Source of the DNA: Anaerolineae bacterium
GTDB taxonomy: Bacteria; Chloroflexota; Anaerolineae; Aggregatilineales; Phototrophicaceae
Reading direction: 5' to 3'
NCBI GenBank assembly: GCA_022820665.1
Contig: JAJEFB010000004.1
Coordinates: forward strand, 162,836-226,835
Length of the DNA: 64,000 nt
The notes beneath the pieces are model-generated. The model ran no database searches. It saw only the letters and a program-made list of their open reading frames with translations, and had not been told where the DNA came from. Positions 1 to 8,101 of the stretch are shown one piece after another. A program made the position numbers and the translations under genes. The first letter of the stretch is position 1. Every line of letters starts with the position of its first letter.

Positions 1-504
1 GTTGGAGAAAACGCCGGACAGGGTAAGAACCACATAAGGCATCACCGGCACCAGGTGAACCAATCCGACGCCGAGCAGATTGCCGGATAGTCCCCATCGA
101 ATAAAGTTGATATTCAGTCCCATAGCGACAGCGATGCCCGGCACGATAGTCGGCGATATGATCAGGAACTCAATCACCCGCTTGCCCCGAAAGGAATACA
201 GCCCCAGCGCGCGAGCCGCGGGCAGACCGATGATGACGGAACTGAGCGTGACGCCCACCGCCAAGATCGTGCTGTTTAACAAAGCTTCGGGAACTTTGGA
301 ATTGGCCGCGACAATCGATTCCCAGGCGCGCAGGCTGATTTCCTTGGGAAACAATTGCGGATAAAACCAGCGGAAGGAAAAAGCGTTGAAGAAGAATGCG
401 ATCAGGGGCGTCAACAGCAAAAAGATCAGGAGCCCGACAGCGCAATAGTGCAAGGAGCGAGCCAGGCGTTTACTGGCGGGAGGACGAGAGGAAACGGGCG
501 TCAT
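1..504 (-). CDS. ABC transporter permease, partial (second permease of the importer)
   Basis: An open frame starts with ATG at 504 and runs off the left edge, giving the first 168 residues. It shows an N-terminal membrane segment (about residues 24-44), a periplasmic stretch, then further hydrophobic helices, as in the binding-protein-dependent permease family. The EAA loop that contacts the ATPase is not reached inside the window. It lies 17 bp after the stop of the other permease, so both are surely in one operon with the YnjB-like binding protein. In E. coli YnjC the two permease halves are fused in one chain; here they are separate. The ATPase gene is not visible and would be expected to the left. 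Confidence 0.85.
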   Translation of the reverse strand, partial: MTPVSSRPPASKRLARSLHYCAVGLLIFLLLTPLIAFFFNAFSFRWFYPQLFPKEISLRAWESIVAANSKVPEALLNSTILAVGVTLSSVIIGLPAARALGLYSFRGKRVIEFLIISPTIVPGIAVAMGLNINFIRWGLSGNLLGVGLVHLVPVMPYVVLTLSGVFSN

Positions 505-521
505 TGTTGTCACGGGCGCTC

Positions 522-1400
522 TCAATCTTGACGGATCGTACGACGGCTCAACCACATATAGCCGAGCACCAGGAAGAAAACGATAATCGATATGATGATG
601 CTGATGGCCATTCCCTCGACGCGCGCATTCAGATCGGGATTGCGGAAGAACCGTACCGCTGTCACCGTAAGCGTTCGCGGAAAGCGCACGCCCAATATCG
701 CCGGCACTTCAAATGAACCGAAGGTGAAGGCAAATACCAGGATTGATCCGGAAAGCAGACCGGGCATGACCAAAGGCAATATCACATAGCGAAAGCGCTG
801 CCAGCGATTGGCGCCCAGGCTACGCGCCAAATCTTCGTAGTCGACGCCCAGCGATTGCAAGACCGCCAGTACGATCACCCCGACAAAGGGCACCTCTTTC
901 CAAACAAAGGACAAGATGATGCCGATGCCGAATTTGTCTTTTACAACCACCGGAAAATCGCTGGGATAGCCGAAGAGGCCCAGTTGCGCGCCAGTGCGCG
1001 AAATTAACCCGCTCTGGGAAAACAGGAACAAAATGCCAATCGCCGCCACGACATGCGGAACTGGCAGATTTAATTGATAGAGAAAGGTGGCCAAGCGCTT
1101 CCCAAAGAAACTGCGGCGTAGCAGGAGCGCGGTCGCCAGCGCCAGCACGGCGGACAAAAATGTACTGGCGAAGCTGACCCAGATCGTCAGCAAGAGTCCC
1201 TGCCAGAAAACGCTCGCGTATTGTTCGGAAAACAGGATGTTCTGATAGGCTTGCAGCGAGATCTCGGTGCGGCCGATAATCGGCTGCCAACCGAGGCTGA
1301 CCAGCGTACCGTAAGTCAAACCGCCGATGAACAGCAATATGATTACAGCCATGGTCGGCGCCAACATGATTGGGATGCGCCAGCGCTCCCAAAACCCCAT
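522..1400 (-). CDS. ABC transporter permease (first permease of the importer)
   Basis: A 292-residue inner-membrane protein with about six predicted helices. Near residue 190 it has the EAA-type loop (EDLARSLGANRWQRFRY), the cytoplasmic segment that docks the ATP-binding subunit. ATG at 1400 is preceded by AAGGGAG at a good distance. The closest match I recognise is the N-terminal half of YnjC-type permeases, because the binding protein upstream is YnjB-like. Substrate is not known for certain; thiamine-related or other small organic solutes are guesses only. The gene lies 38 bp downstream of a hydrolase gene that may process the imported compound. Confidence 0.88.
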   Translation of the reverse strand: MGFWERWRIPIMLAPTMAVIILLFIGGLTYGTLVSLGWQPIIGRTEISLQAYQNILFSEQYASVFWQGLLLTIWVSFASTFLSAVLALATALLLRRSFFGKRLATFLYQLNLPVPHVVAAIGILFLFSQSGLISRTGAQLGLFGYPSDFPVVVKDKFGIGIILSFVWKEVPFVGVIVLAVLQSLGVDYEDLARSLGANRWQRFRYVILPLVMPGLLSGSILVFAFTFGSFEVPAILGVRFPRTLTVTAVRFFRNPDLNARVEGMAISIIISIIVFFLVLGYMWLSRRTIRQD

Positions 1401-1438
1401 TGGATCGCTCCCTTTTCAGATTGATAAGTTTTATTTGG

Positions 1439-2854
1439 CTAGGACAAACTCCTGCGTGGTTCCAGGAAAACCTCGTCCGTCCCAAGAGTCCGCAAAAAAT
1501 TCAAAAGCTGTCCGTGCATTGCCGTTGCTATGTCCATATTCTGCAAGTATACGTTGTTCTCAAAATTGGGGTCCGCGATGCGATTGTACAATTCCACTTC
1601 TTCGCCCGCAACGCTATACAGCAGCGCCCAGTCCCTGCTCGTGACGGTACTCGGCTGATTCTCCCGCATGCGACGCTCTTCGTCGTCGACCACTCTAATG
1701 CGCTGCCCGGCAATGTACATCGGCCATGATGTCACGACATAGTCGTGTATCGCATCTACCGATCCGTCGATTAGTCCAGTCAATGAATCTGCTTGCACCC
1801 TCTCTGGCGCTTCGATTCCAACCAGATCCAAGATTGTGGGCATGACATCAGGGAGAGAAACCAGCGCGTCAATCCGGCCAGCGTCGGCGCCGGGCAAATA
1901 TAGCAGCAGCGGTATCCGCGTGACTTCATCGTAAAGTGGGCTGCGGTACCATTCTCCTTTGACATCGGAAACGATTTCTTCACTATTTTCCAGTCGATAC
2001 GTGAGCGTAGATGCGGCGCTGCCTTTGGCCGGACCCAGATAATAGCCAAGTTCGGACTTGAAACGTCCCTTGCCCCAAAGCCCGTGCTCGCCGAAGTAAA
2101 AGCCATGATCGGACAAAAAAATGATGGCCGTGTTTTCCAGCAAATCCAAGGATTCCATGCGATCCAGCAGACGGCCGATAGCCCGATCGACCATGGTGAC
2201 TTCCGCGCAATAGTGGGTATGCGCCAATTCTATATCGCGCTGGCTGAACCCCGCCTCGCGCCAATCCCAGTAAGTTGGGTGCGCGCTGATGTCGTCAGCA
2301 TATTGGGCATCATAGAGTTCCACGTAATGTTTGGGGGGCTGCCAGGGTTCGTGCGGATCCCAAGTATCAACATAGAGGAAAAACTTGTCGCGATAATGCC
2401 GCTCCAGCCATTCCTCGGCGATACGCAGGGTGGTCGGCGCGAAGTAATCGGATTCGTAAGTCCAGCCAGAGGTCACGTTGTCGCGCGATGGTCCGTATGC
2501 TTGGCCGCGCACCCAATGAAAATCGCTGAATCCGTGATCGTAGCCGTAACCGTGTCGCAGGACGAAGGGCGTGTCCGCCACGCCGAAAGTCCGGTAGCCC
2601 GCCGCCGTCATCAACTGCGCCAAAGTCACCTCTGTCCTCGGCAGCGGGCTCCAACCCAGATAACTGAAGGTATGCCTGCCTGTCATCAAGTCGGCGCGGG
2701 CTGGCACCGTGGGAAAAGAAGACGCAAAGGCATAGTCAAAGACAATAGCGCCGCGCGCGAAGCGATCAAGATGCGGCGTGCGAATCCATGAGTTGCCATA
2801 GCACCCAATATGATCGCGACGAAAGGTATCCGACACAATAAGAACCACATTCAT
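1439..2854 (-). CDS. Sulfatase-like hydrolase of the alkaline phosphatase superfamily, Thr at the nucleophile site
   Basis: A 471-residue cytoplasmic enzyme (no signal peptide). Metal-site residues are visible: Asp9 in VSDTFRRDH, and Asp249-His250 in FLSDHGFYFGEHG. The sulfatase signature C/S-x-P-x-R is T49-V-P-A-R, followed by ADLMTGR. True sulfatases need Cys or Ser there for conversion to formylglycine, so sulfate-ester hydrolysis is doubtful. A Thr nucleophile is typical of phosphodiesterase-like members such as NPPs. Start: I prefer ATG 2854 because the family begins right at MNVVLIVSD; a GTG at 2872 is possible but lacks an SD. The gene sits between the binding protein and the permeases of one importer, suggesting it acts on the imported compound (inference). 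Confidence 0.8.
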   Translation of the reverse strand: MNVVLIVSDTFRRDHIGCYGNSWIRTPHLDRFARGAIVFDYAFASSFPTVPARADLMTGRHTFSYLGWSPLPRTEVTLAQLMTAAGYRTFGVADTPFVLRHGYGYDHGFSDFHWVRGQAYGPSRDNVTSGWTYESDYFAPTTLRIAEEWLERHYRDKFFLYVDTWDPHEPWQPPKHYVELYDAQYADDISAHPTYWDWREAGFSQRDIELAHTHYCAEVTMVDRAIGRLLDRMESLDLLENTAIIFLSDHGFYFGEHGLWGKGRFKSELGYYLGPAKGSAASTLTYRLENSEEIVSDVKGEWYRSPLYDEVTRIPLLLYLPGADAGRIDALVSLPDVMPTILDLVGIEAPERVQADSLTGLIDGSVDAIHDYVVTSWPMYIAGQRIRVVDDEERRMRENQPSTVTSRDWALLYSVAGEEVELYNRIADPNFENNVYLQNMDIATAMHGQLLNFLRTLGTDEVFLEPRRSLS

Positions 2855-2899
2855 GTGATTCGTCCGCTCCACTTCACGTTTGATTCATATGTGAAAGAA

Positions 2900-2928
2900 G
2901 AGGGCGGCATTGATGCGATACCGCCCTC
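2900..2928 (-). terminator. Hairpin after the binding-protein gene (attenuating terminator)
   Basis: GAGGGCGG (2900-2907) pairs perfectly with CCGCCCTC (2921-2928); the stem can extend by two A-T pairs. On the minus strand it is followed by a pyrimidine-rich, only partly T-rich stretch. It lies between the binding-protein stop and the hydrolase start. A leaky terminator here would give more binding protein than permease, a common design in ABC importers. Confidence 0.6.
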
Positions 2929-2943
2929 CCCCGGTGTCAACAA

Positions 2944-4203
2944 TTAGCATTCGTCGCGTAATACGCAACGCTCCCAATCTTGCTCGGTCAGCGTGTGATA
3001 TTCCGATGCCGTATTGGGGACCAGAGCCGCGAACTCAGCCGGATCGGCCGCGCCGACAATGGCGGCGGCGATGTCCGCGAAGGCTTGCGCTTCCTCTTCA
3101 GTCAACGTCGAGAAATCGACAACTGGCGTCGCGCCAGTGCCGAGGCTGTTGGTATCCAATTGCGCCGCCTGCATATCCGGGCGCACGAGCAGATTACCCA
3201 TCACCAGCGCCGCCGCCTTGTTGGCGGAATTGACCGGAATCGCCAGATAGCTGAAGCCGCTGATCATATTGGCGTCAAAGAGATAGGCTTTGGCAGTTTC
3301 CGGCAACTGTCCGCTGGCGATTCCGCGAGCCGCGCCCGTGCCGGTGAGCGTCAATGAGAAATCGACCTCGTTATTGGCAAAGAGTTCATTGAGCTCATTG
3401 GCGGTCGCCGGATAAGTCGCCCCTTCGCGCCAAAGATTGGCTTCCCAGCCATTGAGAACTTCCCAGGCTTTGGGCGAACATTCATCCCAGACGGATTGAT
3501 CAAAGGCCGCGAAGGGTTCCGGACCGCCGCAAAGTTCATACATCAATTGCTTGACGATTCTCGTGCCCTGGAACGCGCCCGGTCCCGGCGCCACGTAGGT
3601 GAAGCGCCCCGGATTCGCCTCGATCCACTCGCCCAATTCCGCATAGCTCCGCGGCAAATCTTCCGCGTCCATCCTGGCGGTATCGTAGATCCATTGGAAT
3701 GCGCCCGCCGCCCAGGGCTGCTCGGAATAATCAATCGGCTCGCCAAAATCAAGCAAGAAGCCGCCGTTTTCCCAATCCAGGTACTTGCTATTGGGGACGT
3801 TTAAGGTCCAGGGTCCATAGAGCAAGCCGGCTTGCTTCAGCGTCTTGAAATTCTCGCCGTTGATCCAAATCAGGTCAACCGACCCTGCATCGTGCGCTAC
3901 GCCCGCTTCTTCTTCACTTAAGACCTGATTGACCGCGTCAACCGTATCTGCCAATGGGACCCGGTTCAACGTGACGCCGTAGGCCTCCATCAACTCGCCG
4001 CCATAAACAGTATCAACGAAGTTGTTCCAGGCATCGGAACCGCCCCACATATGCCAATTGAGCGTTTGACCGCGCGCTTCTTCCAATACAGCCTCCCAGC
4101 TATCGAAGCCGGGCGGACCTTCCATATCATCCGCTGCGACCGCAGCTATTGGCAACAAGACTAAACAAAGCAAAAAAAGCCACATTCCCCTATGTTTAAG
4201 CAT
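2944..4203 (-). CDS. YnjB-like ABC transporter substrate-binding protein
   Basis: A 419-residue secreted solute-binding protein with an N-terminal signal segment (hydrophobic MWLFLLCLVLLPIAAVAA, likely cut near residue 25). Similarity to E. coli YnjB (COG4134) is recognisable along the length: the GQTLNWHMWGGSD opening, the VDLIWINGENFKTLK block, and the later LSLTLTGTGAARGIASGQLP region. No lipobox Cys is seen, so it may be free in the cell-wall space or anchored by an uncleaved signal. Start: ATG 4203 has AAGGAG six bases upstream; the TTG at 4209 would sit against that SD. It is the first gene of an importer operon. The ligand is unknown. Confidence 0.87.
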   Translation of the reverse strand: MLKHRGMWLFLLCLVLLPIAAVAADDMEGPPGFDSWEAVLEEARGQTLNWHMWGGSDAWNNFVDTVYGGELMEAYGVTLNRVPLADTVDAVNQVLSEEEAGVAHDAGSVDLIWINGENFKTLKQAGLLYGPWTLNVPNSKYLDWENGGFLLDFGEPIDYSEQPWAAGAFQWIYDTARMDAEDLPRSYAELGEWIEANPGRFTYVAPGPGAFQGTRIVKQLMYELCGGPEPFAAFDQSVWDECSPKAWEVLNGWEANLWREGATYPATANELNELFANNEVDFSLTLTGTGAARGIASGQLPETAKAYLFDANMISGFSYLAIPVNSANKAAALVMGNLLVRPDMQAAQLDTNSLGTGATPVVDFSTLTEEEAQAFADIAAAIVGAADPAEFAALVPNTASEYHTLTEQDWERCVLRDEC

Positions 4204-4481
4204 GATCAACTCCTTAACTCAATCGAAAAAAATCATTGACCCGCCCTTCCCCGAGCAGGTGGCGCCAAGTTTCGCATAGCGTGGCGGAGAATCAGCCATG
4301 CATCGTGCTTAAGCGCCTAGTCGTATTCTAACACAAAGGTTCTTGTGTCTCCATTAATCGCCGATTCACTACAGGGCAATCGCTTCTAATTGAAATGCCG
4401 CCCTAGCCGACCTATTCGGGATAGCATTCTATCAGACCTAAGACATAATTCCGGTTAGGACAAGTACAGGACCGCGCGGAT
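4204..4481. other. Divergent intergenic region
   Basis: This 278 bp gap separates the minus-strand importer from the plus-strand phosphorylase gene and must hold both promoters, but I could not pick convincing -35/-10 pairs. It contains a 21 bp sequence at 4372-4392 that matches the ends of the mobile element at 18818-19438. A short inverted repeat (ACACAA / TTGTGT, about 4332-4349) is also present. Confidence 0.6.
4372..4392 (+). repeat. Solitary transposon-end sequence
   Basis: This stretch starts CAGGGCAATCGCTTC and differs at one position over about 21 bases from the left inverted repeat at 18818. No partner end is found nearby, so it looks like a relic or a solo end left by an old insertion or deletion. 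Confidence 0.6.
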
Positions 4482-5246
4482 ATGTCAACGGCAAAATCGA
4501 TCATGGAAATCACCGCGGCCGAATGGCTGGCCGCCCTGCAGATTACGCAAGCGGAAGCGCCGGACGCTGTGATCGTGGAAGGTTCCTGGTGGCGGCAACA
4601 GCGCACTGACTGGCGTCTGTCCTATCTGACGGATGTTGAAGAACTTCCTTTTCCTGATATCTTTGCGGGATCGTGGAAGGGCAAGCGCGTCGCCTATTGT
4701 TGCGCCTATGGAGCGCCGCGCGCGGTCGAGATCATTCATCTTTTTTCCCAGCTCGGCGCAAAACTAGCCATACAAATCGGCACCTGCGGCGGATTGCAGC
4801 CCCAACTCAATCCGGGAGATATCATCGTGCCGACCGTCGCCATCGCTCGCGACGGCGTCGCGCACCTCTATGGGGGGCGGGAAGAAGTAATGAGCGATCC
4901 GCTTTGGTCGGAGAATGCTCGCAGCGCCGTACTTGAGCGCGGGATTAACGCACATCAAGGCAGGCATCTGACCTGGTCTTCGATTTTCGCGCAAGACCGG
5001 CGGCTAATCGAAACCTGGCGCCTGGCGGGCTACTTGTCTGTTGATATGGAAACGGCTACAACGCTCGCGACCGCCGGCTATTTCGGCGTGCCGGCGGTAT
5101 CCATGCTGGCGGTCTGGGACGATCTAATCCGTGGGAAAAGTTTTCTGGATTCGCTCGAGCCAGACGATCAGAAGGCGCTGGACGCAAGCAATCAAGCTGT
5201 CTATGAAGTCGCTCTTCAGCTGGTGGAAATGGTCAATACCAAGTGA
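4482..5246 (+). CDS. Nucleoside phosphorylase (PNP/UDP family)
   Basis: A 254-residue cytoplasmic protein of the PNP/UDP phosphorylase-1 fold. It shows the glycine-rich phosphate/ribose block (IQIGTCGGLQPQLNPGDIIVP, about residues 95-115) and the C-terminal ribose-binding VDMETATTLATAGYFGVP block with the conserved Met-Glu. Such enzymes cleave purine nucleosides or uridine with phosphate, releasing base and ribose-1-phosphate. The base specificity cannot be read from the sequence. ATG 4482 is used here; ATG 4503 is an alternative, as neither has a strong SD. It stands alone, about 100 bp before the next gene. Confidence 0.85.
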   Translation: MSTAKSIMEITAAEWLAALQITQAEAPDAVIVEGSWWRQQRTDWRLSYLTDVEELPFPDIFAGSWKGKRVAYCCAYGAPRAVEIIHLFSQLGAKLAIQIGTCGGLQPQLNPGDIIVPTVAIARDGVAHLYGGREEVMSDPLWSENARSAVLERGINAHQGRHLTWSSIFAQDRRLIETWRLAGYLSVDMETATTLATAGYFGVPAVSMLAVWDDLIRGKSFLDSLEPDDQKALDASNQAVYEVALQLVEMVNTK

Positions 5247-5349
5247 AACGAGAGCAATCTGTTCATGTGGATCGGCGGCGTCATTCACAGTCGCAGAAGA
5301 TTCAAATACAATTCGCGCCTGTCTGTAGAGCGCGGGAAATGACAAATAC

Positions 5350-6678
5350 GTGACCTATCGCAAGGTGCTGGTATTCTGGCTGCCTTTGGCAATGGCTTGG
5401 CTTTTGATGACAGTCGAAGGTCCCTGGATTCAAGGCGTAATCAGTCGAAAGCCGGATTCCGAAACGCAATTGGCCGCCTTCGGCTTGATGTTCTCTTTGT
5501 CCATCTTGATCGAAACGCCGGTCATCATGCTCTTGGCGACCGGCAGCGCTCTGGCGCGCAACCAACAAGCCTTTCGCGTCTTGTGGCGCTTCATGATGGC
5601 GGTCAATCTGTTGGTGCTCGGAATCGCCGTCCTGATGGCATTCACGCCATTGCTTGACTTCTACCTCGGCGCCTTGCTAAATGTCCCGGCTCATATCGTC
5701 GAGGCGACGCGCCCCGCCATGCGCATTATGATCCTCTGGGGCGGCTTGATCGGATATCGCCGCTTCCACCAAGGCATCATGATCCGCTTCGGCAAAACGC
5801 GCTATGTGGGCTATGGCACGGTCTTGCGGGTGCTGGTTTCGGGAAGCATGGCTCTTGCCCTGGGCGCTGTCACCCAAATCGCCGGCGCCGCTATCGGCGC
5901 CTTGGCTCTGGTATGCGCAGTCGCGGCTGAAGCCATCTATACCTACCGCGTCTCCCGTGGCGACGTCATACGCTTGCTGCAAACACCGCTCCGGGATAAG
6001 CTGCAATCCTTAAGCTATGGCGACGCGCTTCGCTTCCATCTGCCCCTGGCGCTCACCAGTTTCGTCACTTTGGGAATCCATCCGGTCATCGAGCGCGGAC
6101 TCGCCAGTATGCCGGACGCCTCGCGGAGCCTGGCGGCTTGGCCCGTCATCTTCTCGATTATGCTCTTGATGAGATCGGGAGGCATGGCTTATCAAGAGGT
6201 CGTGATTTCGCTTGATGACAGCGAAGAGAATCACCGAATCCTGCGCGGATTCACGCTGCGCCTCGGAACCTGTCTGAGTCTGATTATGGTCCTGTTTGTT
6301 TTCACGCCCTTGATCGACTTTTACAATACAACGATCCTGGATGTGCCGCAAAATCTGCACGAGCTTGTGCTGCTGGGCACACAATCAGCTTGCCTGATCC
6401 CCCTGCTGACGACCCTGCAAAGTTACCTGCGCGCTCTGCTCATGTTAAGCCGCAAGACCGCTGCCATATACCAAGCCATCATCCTGGGTTTCGTTATCAC
6501 GACGGTCATCGTATGGGGTGGCATAGACCGCGGCATGCACGGAGTTCTGGCAGCAGGCTTGGGTCTGACCATCGGGCACGTCATCGAGTTGGGCTTTCTT
6601 TACTTCATATATCGCAGGCAAGACGCGGCTCTTAGGCTGCACTGGCAGTCTGCTGTGGCGCTTGCCGGGGGCGACTGA
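5350..6678 (+). CDS. Multi-spanning membrane transporter, MATE/ANKH-like
   Basis: A 442-residue protein with about 12 hydrophobic helices in two similar halves (each starting with a PLAMAWLL or LPLALTSF type segment). This is the layout of the MOP flippase superfamily (MATE, polysaccharide flippases) and of the ANKH family. The spacing and the repeated motif at the start of each half remind me most of ANKH-like proteins, but that is not certain. The substrate is unknown. Start is GTG at 5350; the ATG just before it (5339) is in another frame. The stop is 39 bp before the next gene's likely start, so the two may be co-transcribed. Confidence 0.65.
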   Translation: MTYRKVLVFWLPLAMAWLLMTVEGPWIQGVISRKPDSETQLAAFGLMFSLSILIETPVIMLLATGSALARNQQAFRVLWRFMMAVNLLVLGIAVLMAFTPLLDFYLGALLNVPAHIVEATRPAMRIMILWGGLIGYRRFHQGIMIRFGKTRYVGYGTVLRVLVSGSMALALGAVTQIAGAAIGALALVCAVAAEAIYTYRVSRGDVIRLLQTPLRDKLQSLSYGDALRFHLPLALTSFVTLGIHPVIERGLASMPDASRSLAAWPVIFSIMLLMRSGGMAYQEVVISLDDSEENHRILRGFTLRLGTCLSLIMVLFVFTPLIDFYNTTILDVPQNLHELVLLGTQSACLIPLLTTLQSYLRALLMLSRKTAAIYQAIILGFVITTVIVWGGIDRGMHGVLAAGLGLTIGHVIELGFLYFIYRRQDAALRLHWQSAVALAGGD

Positions 6679-6717
6679 CTCTGGCGGATGTCGATAGCTC
6701 GAAAGGAAGCTGCGAAC

Positions 6718-7971
6718 ATGACTTTCATGAACGACGTTTTGCCTCTGCGGGAACAAGCCGCGATTCGCGACGGCTGGCTAAAGAAGCGCTTGGATACGTT
6801 TATCCCGGCGCTCCTGGATCGCGCCAACATTGATATGTGGATCATCGCCTGCCGGGAATACAACGAAGACCCGGTGCTGATGTCGATGCTACCCGCCACA
6901 TCCATGTCCGCGCGGCGCCGTACCATGTTGGTCTTCTCGCGGGAAAAAGACGGATCTGTTCGCAGGCTGACGCTGTCGCGCTACGGTTACGACGAACTCT
7001 ATGAAACAGTCTGGGATCCCGATGAAGAAGACCAGCACGAATGCCTTGCCCGCCTCGTCGCGGAACGCGATCCCGCGACCATTGGCATCAACAGCTCGAC
7101 GACGTTTTCCTTTGGGGATGGCATATCCTTCACTGAGTATTCGCTCATTTGCGAGGCTTTGGGAGACACATACAGGTCGCGATTTGTGAACGCCGAAAGT
7201 CTCTGCGTTGGCTGGTTGGAACGTCGACTGCCCGAAGAAATCCGCGCCTATCCGCGCCTGGTCGAGATCGGCCATCAAATCATCGCCCGGGCTTTCTCGA
7301 CCGCGGTCATTCATCCGGGCATCACGTCGACGGATGACGTCGTCTGGTGGATGCGTCAGACTATGCAGGACGCGGGCTTGCAGGCTTGGTTCCAGCCTAC
7401 GGTCGATATTCAAGCCCCTGGCCAAACTTATGAAGATACCGACGATCCTCGCAGAACGATTATGCCCGGCGACCTTCTGCACTGCGACATGGGCTTCCAT
7501 TACCTGGGCTTGGCGACCGACCAACAGCAACATGCCTATGTATTGCGGTCCGGCGAAACCGACGCCCCGACCGGATTGCGCGACGCCTTGGCAGATGGCA
7601 ATCGGCTGCAAGACATCCACCTGGGACTTATGCGCGTCGGCGCTACCGGGAACGAACTGCTGCGGGAAGCGCTCGAAGGAGCAAAATCCGAGGGCATTCG
7701 TCCTCAGATCTATACGCACCCGCTCGGATACCATGGACACGCCGCCGGACCTATCATCGGCCTCTGGGATCGGCAGGACGGCGTTCCCGGCGTCGGCGAC
7801 TATCCTCTCTATGACGACACGGTTTATTCCATCGAGTTGAACGTCCTTCGAAGTGTTCCGGAATGGGATGGGCAAGACTTGCGCATCATGCTGGAGGAAG
7901 ACGCGGTCCTCAGTAATGGCGCGATGCGCTGGCTGGATGGCAGGCAAGAATCCTTCTACTTGATCGGTTAG
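6718..7971 (+). CDS. M24 family metallopeptidase (Xaa-Pro peptidase-like)
   Basis: A 417-residue cytoplasmic protein with the creatinase/aminopeptidase P pita-bread fold. The five metal ligands of M24 enzymes can be followed: Asp in LLHCDMGFHY, Asp in GLATDQQQHAY, His in THPLGYHGHAAGP, Glu in YSIELNV and Glu in IMLEEDAVL. It should therefore be an active di-metal enzyme cutting X-Pro bonds or a related amide. The N-terminal third is the usual non-catalytic creatinase_N domain. Start: ATG 6718 is preceded by AAGGAAG at a suitable distance; an upstream ATG at 6688 has no SD. The natural substrate is not predictable. Confidence 0.85.
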   Translation: MTFMNDVLPLREQAAIRDGWLKKRLDTFIPALLDRANIDMWIIACREYNEDPVLMSMLPATSMSARRRTMLVFSREKDGSVRRLTLSRYGYDELYETVWDPDEEDQHECLARLVAERDPATIGINSSTTFSFGDGISFTEYSLICEALGDTYRSRFVNAESLCVGWLERRLPEEIRAYPRLVEIGHQIIARAFSTAVIHPGITSTDDVVWWMRQTMQDAGLQAWFQPTVDIQAPGQTYEDTDDPRRTIMPGDLLHCDMGFHYLGLATDQQQHAYVLRSGETDAPTGLRDALADGNRLQDIHLGLMRVGATGNELLREALEGAKSEGIRPQIYTHPLGYHGHAAGPIIGLWDRQDGVPGVGDYPLYDDTVYSIELNVLRSVPEWDGQDLRIMLEEDAVLSNGAMRWLDGRQESFYLIG

Positions 7972-8013
7972 CCGCCCCGCGAATTCAGCGACTTCTAATC
8001 TCGCTAACAAGCT

Positions 8014-8031
8014 TTTTGCATCGCCGCAAAA
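8014..8031. promoter_or_regulatory. Short palindrome in the htrA upstream region
   Basis: TTTTGC and GCAAAA are separated by six bases (8014-8019 and 8026-8031). It could be an operator for htrA or a weak hairpin at the end of the peptidase transcript. No clear T-tract follows, so I do not call it a terminator. Confidence 0.3.
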
Positions 8032-8101
8032 GATTATTTACAAGTCCTTCCTAACATTGTGTTGATGAAAGTCGTCCAAGCACAATAAAAGGAAGGAACC
8101 T

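Noticed and set aside
6889..8010. A 373-residue antisense frame over the M24 peptidase
   Set aside because: The plus-strand frame has all five metal ligands; the antisense one has nothing recognisable.
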